From NCBI GenBank assembly GCA_024138025.1, contig JAMXBD010001106.1:186001-250000 (forward strand): a DNA stretch of 64,000 nucleotides, read 5' to 3'. Of the stretch, positions 49,055 to 61,711 are shown in pieces. The notes beneath the pieces were generated by a model. The model was not told the DNA's origin. It did no database searches and saw only the letters and a list, made by a program, of their open reading frames with translations. Position 1 is the stretch's first letter; each line of letters opens with the position of its first letter. This stretch comes from Combretum micranthum (taxonomy: Eukaryota > Streptophyta > Magnoliopsida > Myrtales > Combretaceae). The position numbers and the translations under genes were made by a program.

Positions 49055-50282
49055 CTTAGATTCTAAGAAATATATATACATAAATATACATAATAACATG
49101 TAAAAGTTAGATTCGAGCAATAATAACAATATAAAAACAATAAAATAACATAAGGAAATTTTATGCATGAACAAGAATAAATCATGAACATATTGTTGCT
49201 TTCTTAACTCTATAGTCTTAGAAAACATATATTATGGTCATGTAATGTTACATGACATGGATAAGAATATGGTTAGAACTTTTACCTAAGGTAAGTGATG
49301 GTGTGATTAGAAAATTTCTTAAAGAAAAATGGGTATTTTATGGAGATGAAAAGGAAGAGAGTATTTGAGAGGAAAATTTAGAGAGAGAAATTGAGGAGTG
49401 ATTTTAGTAGAGTTTTATTAAGGTAAGAAAGTGTGGGAAAAGAATGAGAGAGATGAGGTATTTATAGAGTTTTGGAGTGAAAATTAGATGTAATTAAATA
49501 AAATAAAAAAGATAATAAATTAGATATGCATGGGGGAGGGTGGCGCCAGTTTTGGATGATGGAGAGAGAGGGATTTGATTGTTTTGTATTTTTGGTAATA
49601 AAAAATAATAATATATATGGTATGATGTGAATAAAGTTTTATGGGAAAGGTAAATTATAAGGAATAAGTATGGTAGTATGTAAGAATAGGTAGTAAGAAA
49701 AAGCAGAGATCGTGAAATAGTAATGAATAGTAGAAATAGTACTATAAATAGTAGACTAGATAATTAAAATAGACAGTAAGAAAAATATGCGTAAACAGCC
49801 TATATCTGATATTTTTAGTTACCGAAAAATTCTAAAATTGATATTTTTGAAAACATTATATTTTTATGAGTCTAATGGTATTATCAAATATTTTCACTAT
49901 TTTACTCATCGAGATCCTAATTTTAGAAATTGATCTTGTTTGGATTCGAAACGAATTAATTTTTGCGAATATGATCTTTTTAAGCTTTCTTGTATAATTT
50001 CGAACTATAATTCGAATTTATCTCATTTTTATTGTTCTTACATTTCATGCCACTAGACTTAACATATAACAAGGTTGACTTTAAGGTTCGGTTTGATTTT
50101 CGCTTTTTTAAGGTTTACTTATATTTATTAAAATCTAAGGGCTTACAACTGGCATCTCCTATTATTGTGAAATTATGCTGTATATGAAAGCTTTTGCATG
50201 ACTAAGGGAATTTATTCCTAAGCTTTAATATCGTATGCGGTAGGTAGTCATGGTTAGGGATTCCTTAGGGCATGACATTATC

Positions 50283-51660
50283 CATTTAGTATATCCTTTC
50301 AACACCAATATGTGACTCACCTCATGCACATTAATTCCACATAATAATACTTCAATCCTCACATATTATCTTTGTTTATTGTTAAGAGGTTAGAGATCTA
50401 TTTCATTCGTGATCTCTTACCTTTAACTATCCTATAGTTGCATGATTCATCGATTGATTTTATATTGTCTACACTCACACCTAACTACCTAACATCACCA
50501 CTAACATTCCATTCTCAAGTTAATTCTAAATCATTTATTTATTATTACATTTCCACCTCTTGTTCACCCCTTTTTAATAAAAGGGTATTTAAAACCATAA
50601 TATTCTGGTCAACATCCTTATAATTCTTTTATTATATATGCACTTAACTATTTTGACAATCCTAAGTTGCCTTAACATTCTTTCAAATCTACTTAATTTA
50701 CCAAATAACTCCTTATACCAAGTTTTTTCTCCAACTTAATATGTTATTTACTTCCTCCTCAACAATCATTATTACTAACCAGTTGCTTTCATCATACTCC
50801 AAAATCCCAAGATGTAGTTTTATTATTCATGTCATCCAGATTCCATGCGATCTTGAACTTCCTCTACATATGACTAGATTCCCTTAATATCTTCAAAGAT
50901 TATTCATTTATTTCCTATTGGTATTCGGTATCATATATTTTCTTTTTCAATTTCATTATCATAATTATTTTTTTTATTATACTCCTATATTTCCTATCAC
51001 TAAGCAAGCAATTGCATTTGATTTTTTTTCATTTATATCATTGTAATTTCCATACTTCTTAACCTGCTATTAATTCTTCTCAAGTGATTCATTTACTTAC
51101 CTAAATCTTTCATTAATATAACTCTTTAAATCTATTCTTTCATTACCATCATTCTAATGAGTCTCCTATTCCCGTATTCTTCTAATCATTTATTATTATC
51201 ATTACCATTTACTATTCCCAAGCTTCCCAAAGATTACCTCACTTCCTCATCAACTACATCATTAAGGCTCATTCAACCCTTGGTTATCAACTACTTTAGT
51301 CAAACAATCATTGATATTTTCATGCTTCACTTAACTATTGCTTCTTGCCCACTCCATTCAATATTACTTCACAGCAAAATATCTTCTTTAGATCACATGC
51401 TTATGTCTCCTTAACTACTCGACCAATAAACATATTCTTAACTTAAATTTATAGTATTGCGATTTACATCTCCTTAGGGATTCTTGTTGACTTTAACTTG
51501 ATATCATCGGTACCTAGCTCTTTTGACATCTTCAAGAAAGATGATAACTTGCCTCTCAAGAAACAAACATTGAATTACCTTCTTCCCCAAGCAATCGCCA
51601 TCAAAACCCTATGATAGGGATCAAGATTTGAGGACAAATCTTCATGAGCCTAGGGGAAAT
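50283..51660 (+). other. Decayed gypsy-like remnant, no gene
   Basis: This T-rich sequence flanks the type F LTR. No domain is readable in any frame. Near 51630-51660 the sequence GATTTGAGGACAAATCTTC followed by CCTAGGGGAAA resembles a Ty3/gypsy polypurine-tract border, so the stretch may be the 3' end of an old element. An 85-residue ORF at 51157-51414 has no recognisable content. Confidence 0.4.
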
Positions 51661-53288
51661 GATAGGAATCAAGTTTCATAACAAATCACTTCCATTGCTA
51701 TGGTTGTGATGGAGACAAAATCCCTTCATGCCACCTGTGATGAAGCACATGACAACATCATTGTTAGAGAAGTTGCAAGTTAGTGGAGATCATGATCTAC
51801 ATCATGCTTGTGATGCTGCTCGTGATGTGTCCAATCATGTTCATGGTTTGCTTAAAGAAAGAAGAGCAATTTAAGGCTAAGTAGATCATAGCCCATGTCA
51901 CGGCCGTGATCCACAACATGATTGCATGCTCTATTTTTGAAGTTTATTTTTATTTTTCTATTTTATTTGTTTGACTTTTTGATGTTTCTTATTTGCCCTT
52001 ATCCGACTTGTGGAAGTATATAAGGGTCCTTAAGATTATGTTATCAGTAGCTTGAATTTTTTTTTTGTCATTGATTGAGATCAATTACCTTGTTGGCTTT
52101 CATGGAATTGTTTCCGAAACCTATTAAGTAATATTGAGTTTTTCCTTAAGATTATTCTTTATTGTTTCTTTTGATCGTGCATCATATCTATTGAGTGAAA
52201 CAACTAGTTCGATTCTTTTCTTGGTACATCATATCCAAAGATACATCAATCATATCCTTTACTTTCTTATTTTATATAAATCAAAAACCCAAAAACATAT
52301 ATCAAATTTGATATTTTTGCTATGTAATTCTAACATGGATCTTATCCGTATCACCTTAGATTGTCATTGCAACCTCAAGCTCTGATACCAAGATAATACG
52401 AGTTGGATTCCATATATTATTCAATCATAAGAATTCACTTGATTGTTTTATAGCAATAATTTTAATTTATGTGTTTGTATGTTATGTTTTTAGTAAGAAA
52501 CAAAAGTAAAGGATATAAATGATCATTTTTAGTATATGGCACGTTGCCACGTATTCTTGTGTTCCACAGTTGCTAATTCTAGTGTCGAACCAAGCTATGG
52601 TCTTTTGATTAATCTTATTTTCCATGTTCACATAGGAGTTCTCTTACGTCTTCGCCATGTGAGAGCAATTGGTCATGTGAAAAATGATGCACTTCTTACT
52701 AAAAAAGAAAAGTAGTCGTTTTGACCAATCGATATGGTGCATGATTGATAAAAATAGTAAAGGCTTTCTGATATGCTTCACATGCCAATAATGATATAAT
52801 CTAACAAGTTTAGAGATAATCAAAGCTTATATTAGATTTGCAAAGAAAATGAACGATATGGATGATATTATTAACAACATGGCATATCGATAATAACCTA
52901 ACTATACTCTTACTCTCTGATGTGGCACACAAGATTGCTCAAGTGTTTGTTCACCACAATCAACGATTAATAGGAACTAAGGTTTGTTATTAAAAAGAAA
53001 AAACAAGAGATTAATATTAATGTTCATTATACTAGGGTTTCTTCATAAAGAGGTCCCTTTACATACTGACCATCTTGTAAATAGCATGACATAAGAAAAT
53101 TAAATTAAATTAAAATAAAAGACGAAAGTAAGTATGAAGCAGTGGGGACTACTATCAGCCGTGATTTTGGGTAATAGTGTGATCCGTAGCTGCAGTTGTA
53201 GCCATGGTATCATTTGTGGGGGAAACTGAGTTTTCCCATTCTTGTTAGTTCGGTTGTGATCATGGCCATGGACATCCATGGGTAAAGT
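51661..53288 (+). repeat. Possible LTR of an old gypsy element and flanking sequence
   Basis: TGATAGGAATCAAG follows the polypurine-like border and could be an LTR start. The stretch has repeated TGTGATG and CATGATC boxes, the palindrome TCACGGCCGTGA (51898-51909) and a TATATAAGG box near 52018. A possible end GTGCATCA lies at about 52184. After 52190 I see nothing assignable, except CTCTGATACCA near 52381, which on the minus strand reads as an initiator-tRNA-type primer site. The borders are uncertain. Confidence 0.35.
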
Positions 53289-53293
53289 GCAAG

Positions 53294-55212
53294 TGTAAAC
53301 CCCGATATTTTTCATACAAATAGAAATGAATAAAAATACAAATATAGAAAATAGAAAGTTAATATAGATTCAACAAAGAGCTTAGAATAAAACCACAAGT
53401 AGCTATGAACCTATATATATCTTCAAACCCTAAAACAAAGTCCATAGATAGTGACAGGTATCAAAGTTAAGATTTTGTAGTTCATATTGAAAATAAAAAT
53501 ATAGAAATAATTTAAATAAGATTTCAAGAGTATTAGAAAGCCAATAATCAATAAAACATATAGTTAGAAAACGGTAAATTAAGGATAAATCGTTAGGGTT
53601 ATAAATACATAATAAAAACAAAAACCGATCCATAACTCATAATTTAGACTTTAAATAAATATTTTGGATCACACTATTATTCTAGTTATTAGATTCTAAA
53701 GCTATTAGAGACTAAAACAAAAATTAGCTTATGAAGCTTAGAAAACCCTAATTGGGTGAGATAAAACTCTAAAAATAATTAATCGCGTAATCTTAAAATT
53801 CAAGTTTGGACTCAATACCAATCTAGAAAATTTGTGGAAGCTTTAAATAAATTTTGGAGATAGAACTCTCAAATAATTGACATATTTGTACCCCTTTAAC
53901 TTAATAAACTATGCCTAAAACAAAGATAATCAATTAAATAAATAATATTATAATAATTTATGTATATACAGTGCAAGTTGTACATAATATATAGCTAGGA
54001 ATACATTCAAAGTGGAGCACCTAAAATCACTCAACAAACAAGTTAATTAGGCGACAAAAGGTGCAAGAAAAATATTAACAAAGCAATAAAAAGGTTCCAA
54101 ATTAGCAAACTCATTAAATGCATAAGGAACATGCATTTGCAACTTGAAAATTCGGTGGAGAAGCTACCATTTTCCCAAAAGTTGCAGCTCCTTTCTCATT
54201 CTATATACATGCATTTACTTAGTAACAAACAAACCATTTAAACCACATCTAACAAAGTCATTCAAGCATACAAAACTGTTCCTATCCAATAACAAAAACA
54301 AGCTCAAAAATAACAACCCAACCCTATAAATTCAGCCATTAAATCAGCTTAAGGAAGGAGCAAAGGTAAGTAAGTAAATTTGTTTCAAAGTTAAGTATAT
54401 GTTAAACAAAAACTTAAACATTGTTATTATTAAATCTAGATTTGAATCTAGCTTAATGGGGGAGTGTAACACCTTCAAATCAGTTAACACAAGGTAAAAT
54501 CCAACTCCAACACTCTTTATATATAGTATATTATATGTTGAAGCTAGAAACTAGGTTGTCTGATGGTTAAAAGAAGTAATATGTACTGATATATCACGTG
54601 TGATACATGTAAAGTGTAGAAAAACACTTAGGAATAGTTTAAATACAAGTATAATACACAATATTAAAAGAATGTCAAGTTTCGAATCGTGAAAATTAGA
54701 GAAGATGATAAACAGTGTTAATACCGGCTCTACGCCAGCGGTGTATACACTTAATGCCAATGGCTTACAAGAGTAGCCTGGTGGTGTTGAGACGACATGC
54801 ACTGAAAACGAAGCTACGTAAAATTCATTTTTATGTAGAATGAATGAACACCAATAAGTTGGAATCCAACGCTGGCAACGTAGGTGCCCTCATACTATGT
54901 AAGGCTAGCGGCCTTGAGCCAGTGTACATTAGAACTTTAAACGTGTAAAATTTAAACGAACACCAGCATCCTAGGAATAAACGTCAGGCAGCATAGGATG
55001 CTAGTGTACATGCTTATTCTCCTGAACGAAGTCTGTTTAAACTGTAACAGAATATGTATATGTATAAACAAATAAATTTATTAAAATAAATAAATACAAA
55101 CATTATAAAAGTAATAGGTTAAATGTTTGTAAATTATTAAACTCTAAAAAAAACTATTAGAAAATATTATTATTACTACACTCTATGAATAAAGATAAAT
55201 TACGATAATTGT

Positions 55213-55250
<38 letters not shown>

Positions 55251-56851
55251 AATGGTAATTAAATAAGCTAAAAATTATGAATAATGTGATTTCTAAAAAT
55301 GACAAGATAATCATATGAAGTAGATTAAGAGAAACACGATGAAACTAAATGATAGAAAATAAATATTAGTTACCATAATAGGTTAACTAAGGAAAGATAC
55401 AAGATAATAATAATGGTAATGATAAAATGTTGATTTACTAAATACAAATTCTATCATCACCCAATAAAAATATATATAAATATCAAATAAGATCAAAAAA
55501 AGCCAAATGAAAATAAATATAAAATAATTATTATTATCATAAGGCCATTAAAAGACCAATATAGTAATAGAAATATATAGGATACTTAGACACTCATAGG
55601 AGTTTAGTTATATAATTTATGTTTTATTGATGAATATATTTATTCATCTCAATAGATGACTTCGATACTTGTGAGGATTTCCCCTTTGATTATTACAATT
55701 AGCTAGTATGAGCAGGTGAGTGACTCAGACTTATTATGTTTGTGCTTGTAGCTTATTTAAATCTTAAATGAAAGATAATAATAAGATTTTGCGGTAAGAG
55801 TTTATGGGAATTGCTTGCTGTATAAATTGTGGTTGCTAAGCTACGTTAATAATAGTGATAATATAATTTGTATGAACTTGTTACTTGTATAGTATATTGC
55901 TTGTATGTATGATGATTGATCACTTAAATCTAATTAAAAACTATTGGTACCATAAATGAAATGAACATGCATTGCATGATTTGCATAAGCAACATTTGAG
56001 TAAGTGGCAGCTTACTACGTGTTAATATTTCAAATCTTTGGTAATGTTTTGTTTTTTCTAGGCAAAGAGGCTATTAGTTCTATGCAATATTACCTTTATT
56101 ATGTTGGTACCATAGGAACTAAATGGTAAATAAAGGACGTCGCTTATGGTATCGCTATGAAATGGCTAACACTTAGTGGAGTTTCTAAGGCTAAAAACAG
56201 GAAATAAGTGTTAAGATATGATAAATCTAAAGTGTTAATTAAAGTGAGTATTATTGTTTTCCTGTATACTTAGTTTCTTCTGGGTAGGTAGGCTATAATA
56301 TTGTGTTCCTTCAACCCTAATGAGAGAACGTAAATCTCCATCCAGCTTTGGATTCCAAGTTATCTAGGCTTGTAATTGTGCATATGCTTAATTGATGCAT
56401 TTCATATGATTGTCAATAAACTTGATTGATATGTAGTAAGTTCTAGTTATTCATTGAGCCCGTGAATTCGCTCACACTCTTAAAGACTTTCCAGGTTTAC
56501 ATTACAACCGTGGCTCATTACTGCCAAGAGCATGGCTCCAGTAAGGATTTAGTAGCTAGAAGAACACGGGATCTTCGGGTTATGAAATTTACTTTTAATT
56601 CTAGTTGTTACTTAGTTAGTATTTGAAAAACCAGTTTATGTATTTAGAGACATTTAGAACAGGAATATGGTTTGTAATATTATATTAATGGAGATTTGAG
56701 ATGGCAGATATTTACTAATTTATGTCTTATATATGTTTATCATTTCTTATCAATGCAACTAAAAGATCCTGTTGTTTGAAAATATGTCACTCTTTGATGG
56801 TATACAAGTATGGCTTGTATATTACTACTAGGATACCCTTAGGGCGTGACA
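53294..56851 (+). mobile_element. Type B solo LTR, TSD GCAAG
   Basis: The LTR is 3558 bases, from TGTAAACCCC to GGGCGTGACA, with GCAAG at 53289-53293 and 56852-56856. It aligns along its length with the 3' LTR at 20202-23756. No PBS, coding or polypurine sequence adjoins it, so it is a solo LTR from intra-element recombination. A TA run lies at 55216-55248. The hairpin position (around 56345-56375) is decayed. It inserted just before the start of a type K LTR. Confidence 0.9.
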
Positions 56852-56863
56852 GCAAGTGCGCTT

Positions 56864-59800
56864 TGTAATAACCCAAATTCATACAATTCAGAAATAATAA
56901 TCATAAGAAAATGATATAAAATTATTGAAAAAAAGTTTTAAGAAAAGTCATGGAAGACATTCATAATTTCTCGTGATATAAATATATTGAAATTTAAATA
57001 ATTTGATGATCATTTAAAAATTTGAATTATTATGTTTTGAGATAAAATTCTATAAAAAAAAAAACAAGAACAAAATATATATATATATATATATATATCC
57101 AAATAGATGGAAATGAGATTCAAGCTAGTAGTGATAATAACCAAAGTTATAAAACAAAACATTAAGGATAATTAAAGAAATTAATGATGAATAAATAAAT
57201 AATTATAAAGGAATGGTACTAAATCTACATAACTTGAATATTAAGACATTTTGTGAAAATAAAAATGTTATAACAAACCTTAAATTAATATAGCAAGAAA
57301 GTATAACATAAGTAAAAACATTAGATAGATTAGATAATTGATTTAGAAATATAAGATATTAATTCAATAAATAATGGATTATTCAATAATTTAGAATTGC
57401 AATAAAAGTGAGTGGAAGAATAAAATCTTAAAACGATCAAACCTTTGAATCATGAAAACTAAAGTTAATTTGGTGTCAACTATCAACGAATGAATAATCT
57501 TGAAGTTGATTAGGTTGTAATTAATAATTGAGTTTAAATAGTTTAATGAAAATAAGTAAGGCTATAAATGGATAGATTGACATGATAAATTAATAAATAG
57601 ACTTATTTGAAATTGAGATTTCAAATACTCCTTTTCAATATTTTATCTATTTCAATTATCCATTCCATTAACCAAATTTCTTAAATTTCTTTTAATTTAT
57701 AAATTTGAACTCTATTTCTTTAAACTTGTTTAATTACTTTGATTTTTTTATCAAACCAAATTTAACTATTTTATCAGCTAATTTTAATTTGGATAACCAT
57801 TTCTCTTGATCTACAAATGATCTAAGATTTTCTTAAGTTTGATATTTAGATTTTTAAAATACCCAAAGGTAGTCTCTGTAATCTAAATTCTATACTTTCA
57901 ATTTTCATGAATTTTGAGATTACCTATTTATCTAAAAATATCAGTTTCTAAGCTCAAACTTAAATAAATATCAATTCTACAAAATTAAATTTCTAAACTT
58001 AGTTTGTAAGTCAAGTTAGTGATTTTTCTTATTTATATTCTAAAATCTTCTTCCAATTATTTTTAATGCTCAAGATAATGATCTAACAAGTTTAAATCAA
58101 GGTCCTTAATCTCAAATATCCAAATTAGCTCTATTCTTATCCTATATAATCCCTCTCTCTCTCCTCATGTGTAAACCCCAAAATTTTAGAATCAGTTTAG
58201 CCTAAAACCCTAAACCGGAAGTCAATTGGAGCTCTAAAGGTCAACAAAACCCTAGTTAGACGTAATAACTCAAAGTCCGGCAATCCTGAATAAGTAACTC
58301 GATGAGAATAAGTAGGTTTAGAATATAGAATAGTGCGTAATTATCTAAGGAAACGTAAAAAGATCATAGTTAGTAAAACCGCAACTCGTTTCGAACCCGA
58401 TCGGACACGGTTCTTGAAAAACTGTCCCGGAGCCCGAATAGTAAAAATATTCCGAATATACCATTAGACTCATAAAAATATAAGGTTTTTCAAAAATCAG
58501 TTTTAAATTTTTCGGTAAGTAAAAAAACATATCGCAATTATACCGTATTTTCTTACTACCGGTACTTTATTAGTCATATCTACTTTACATTACACTATTC
58601 ATTACTATTCTACACTATTCTTTTATCTCTACTTTTTCTTACACCTACTCTTACAAACACCATAACCATAAACCTTTACTTTTTACCTTTCCCATAACTG
58701 TATTTCATCTACCTTACTTATTACTTCATTTAATCCACAAAATACAAAAAAATAAAGTACACTCTCTCTCCCTTCACTCATGGCCGGCGCCACCCACCCC
58801 CCCCCCCCCCCCCCACAACCAATGCATCATCCTCAATTTGTTTCAATTTTCTTTTATTTTGATCACACAAAAGTCACTCCACATTTTCCTATAAATACCC
58901 CCCTCCTCTTTCACTTTTTTCACACACATTATACCCACAAATTTCTTACTAAACTCTCTCAAATTCTCCTCTCAAAACTCTCTCCAAATATCTTCCCAAA
59001 ACTCTCTCAAATTAATTCCAAAACAACTTCTACCTACAACAAAACCCATAACCACATAACACTACCAAAGTCTTCTTTAGGTAACCATCTCCTATTACTT
59101 TTTTTTCTTCTCATGTTATGTAACTTTACATGACCATAGTGTGAGTTTCCAAAGATTAAATGTTATGGAAGCTACATTATGTTCATGTATTGTTCTTGTT
59201 CATATTCATGAAAATCTATTTATGTTTATGTTATTACTTTTGTTCATATTATTGTTACTATATCTAAGTATTATTACCTATATATATATATATACATATT
59301 CTTTAGAGCATATAAGCTCACTTGCAATTTATTTATTTTATGCAATGCAATTTATTTATTTATTCCATTGCAATTTATTTATTTATTCCTTGTTATTTTA
59401 AGACTAGTCTTTAGTCTTAGACTTGTCCTCATCAAGTCAAAACAAATTTTTCTTTCTTTCATTTTATTTTTATTTTGGGACTAGTCTACTTCTTAGTCCC
59501 GAAAGCCTTGAAAAAGCTAAAACTCCCAATACTTGACTTTATTATTTATATTATTTTGTTTGCTATTATTTCTCATAATTCATGTTCATTTAAACTATTG
59601 TCCAAAATTTCAAGTTCTAGAAATAATTGACAAAAAGGAGATTTTGACACTTAGAAATAAGTTTATGTAAAGTATAGGATCTATAGTTTAAACAAAAATA
59701 AAGTTATATCTTTTCAAGTTACAAGAAGAACCCACTAAGATTGTAAAAGCTACTTTTACTATAAAAAGCTTCTTAAATCACTTATTATCCCACTTTGTTT

Positions 59801-61711
59801 TTATAAAGAAAATAAATTTTTATGCAAGAATGATTTCTATGAAAAACATAACATGAGGAAAAGATGAAGAATTTTCAAATAAAGATCTTTGCAAACAAAT
59901 AGACAAAGAAAATTGTATAGGTAAAATAAGTAGGAAAAATAACACTATTATGGAGAACTTAGAAAGAAGAAAACCTATTTTCAAAAAGTTATTAAAAATA
60001 ATAATAAAGCAAACATAAAATACCCTTAGAAAACAAAAGAAACAAAATATTCATTTCAAAAGATTTACAAAATGAATTCTTGTAAACTATATCTTTCTAA
60101 AACTCCAAACCGACATTATTTTGCTCAACAAACATGAATGGACAACAAAGCACTTGAGCATGAATAAAATATGAGCTAAGCAACCATAAAAAGAGAAATT
60201 TTCAACTATATAGATAATTAAGTATTTATCAAATAAATTTTGATTGATTGAGCCAAAGTTGTTTTTGAGTTCGAAAATTCGTGGTGAATTTTGTCGCCAC
60301 TGTTTCAGAGCCTATATGACCTTGATTGTTTAAAAATAGTTTTAGGAATGGGTAGACCTTTTCGAGTAGGTAGAAATTGGTACATTATATGCACGATTCA
60401 GAGTTAAAATGACTAAATTATGACCATTTTAAGTTGGAACTTTCCTTTATATAACTTTAATGTTCTTTGACATTGTCTTATCAAAATTCACGAAAATCAT
60501 CAAGAAATACTCATTGTGGGTATTTTCTTTGGCTAAGTGACTCGAGGAAGGATTCCTATATGCCGAAGATATTTCGATTGAATGGAGTATGTGAACGATT
60601 CATCCATATAGAAGAATAGTCGACATGGCATCGTGATTTATTTCCTTTAAATGCTATACTTGTTGTACTTGAATTTAGTTGCATTAGAGATAGGAAAAAA
60701 TAAATGGATATGTATGTAAAATAATTCTTTGAAGGAATCCTAAGCATATCGAGCCGGAATTGATTTAAATGTTTTGTTTTAGTACAACACTTACTTTGTA
60801 TGAAATTCTTTGATCGCCTTAAATTTGATAATAATAATATTATGATATCATAAATAAATGGATTCATGCATACCACGAAGTGAGTCACATTGCATTTGGT
60901 TATTATCCTTGGGTGAGAAGGAATAGTAAGCTCATGTCGAAAGCAACACTTGGCGGAGTGTTTTGAAAGTGATTGCTTGGCGGCGTTATGGAAAAGAAAT
61001 GCTTGCAGAAGATTCCGAAAGCAAGCCTCATTCAAGTAGACTTCATATGCTTGGCGATATTGGTCGAAAGCATAAAACTTTTTATTAAAACTACTTGTTT
61101 TGAGGTTATGTATCACCAAATCCTGAATGGAGGGCGCAAATCCATTCAACATATAGTTCCCGAAAAACTATATGCCTTGTTTGCCTACGTATAGTTGCAT
61201 TCCATTTTTTGAAAATTTTGTTACAAGAAGTTATTTATGAAATAATTCTCACTAAGCCTATTAATACTTATACCCCATAGATATCTTTTGCAGTTCTCTT
61301 ATCTGTGGTTGAGGCCACGAGGACCCTCAGTCATATTTCCTTTTGAATAAGAAATTTCCTAGATGAAGTTAGTGTTGATAAGATGTACAAATAATTCTTT
61401 AATAGATTATGAATTAGGGAAATGTTCCCTAAATTTGTAAAAATCATTGTTATAAAAATTGAATATTATGAAATCCTCTTTTCTTAATATGTTATAATCT
61501 TCTTAAGCTTCATAATTCCATCCATGTCCTCTAAAATTGTGAGAGCATCCTTACACCTAATATCAAAGCTTTTGGGAGGGCTAAGGTTGTCATACTTAAG
61601 CTTTATATTGAGGGTGGCGAACTGTTACGTTTAACCCCTTGAGGTGTGACATCATGGCTACCATAATTTCCTCTTTCCTTTCCTTCTTTCCTTTATACAT
61701 TTCTTTTCTCT
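56864..61711 (+). repeat. Type K LTR, split by a type D solo LTR
   Basis: TGTAATAACCC at 56864 is a typical gypsy LTR start. The LTR runs to 58169, then resumes at 61657 after the insertion and its target duplication, until a type C LTR starts at 61712. It is AT-rich, with a TA run at 57075-57098, a TATATAAT box near 58142 and a CT-rich leader on both sides of the insertion. The same family, inverted, occupies 1-597. Its 3' part should lie beyond the window. No coding sequence is seen. Confidence 0.6.
58170..61651 (+). mobile_element. Type D solo LTR, TSD TCATG
   Basis: The LTR is 3482 bases, from TGTAAACCCC to GAGGTGTGACA, with TCATG at 58165-58169 and 61652-61656. It is close in sequence to the LTRs of the complete element at 36853-49054. 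It keeps the TATA box (58890-58897), the TTGGCGG-type cluster (about 60948-61060) and both dyads of the hairpin module (61125-61174). A C18 run lies at 58797-58814. A 198-residue antisense ORF (60556-61152) is not conserved in the sister LTRs and is treated as chance. Confidence 0.92.

Larger units (their letters stand above)
34373..50147 (-). mobile_element. Type E LTR, split by a complete chromovirus
   Basis: The minus-strand LTR starts at 50147 (TGTAAGCCC, reversed) and runs through 49055 and then 36852 to about 34373, about 3.57 kb in total. Near its 3' end it has the GGCAGACTGT sequence that precedes the LTR end in other types, but the last 30 or so bases (GTTACG...GTGACA) are missing where it meets the type F LTR. 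The TSD on that side is lost. A TATA box (reversed) is at 49459-49466. The hairpin module is at 34882-34929, with AATGGA/TCCATT and ACATAC/GTATGT arms. It was a target for the element at 36853-49054. Confidence 0.75.
27842..50277 (+). mobile_element. Type F solo LTR, split by two nested insertions
   Basis: The left end TGTAAGTTCC (27842) and right end GGGCATGACA (50277) are flanked by the 5-base duplication TTATC at 27837-27841 and 50278-50282, which ties together pieces 22 kb apart. The pieces are 27842-28140, 31570-34372 and 50148-50277, about 3.2 kb in all. No PBS or internal coding region lies between LTR copies, so it is a solo LTR made by LTR-LTR recombination. It was later hit by a type A LTR and by a type E LTR. 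The hairpin module (ACATATGA 34043-34050, TCATATGT 34062-34069) is present; the upstream dyad is decayed. Confidence 0.82.

Noticed and set aside
60556..61152. 198-residue antisense ORF in the type D solo LTR
   Set aside because: The equivalent stretches in the two sister LTRs (around 39250-39800 and 47950-48500) are not open on that strand, and the protein has no recognisable motif.
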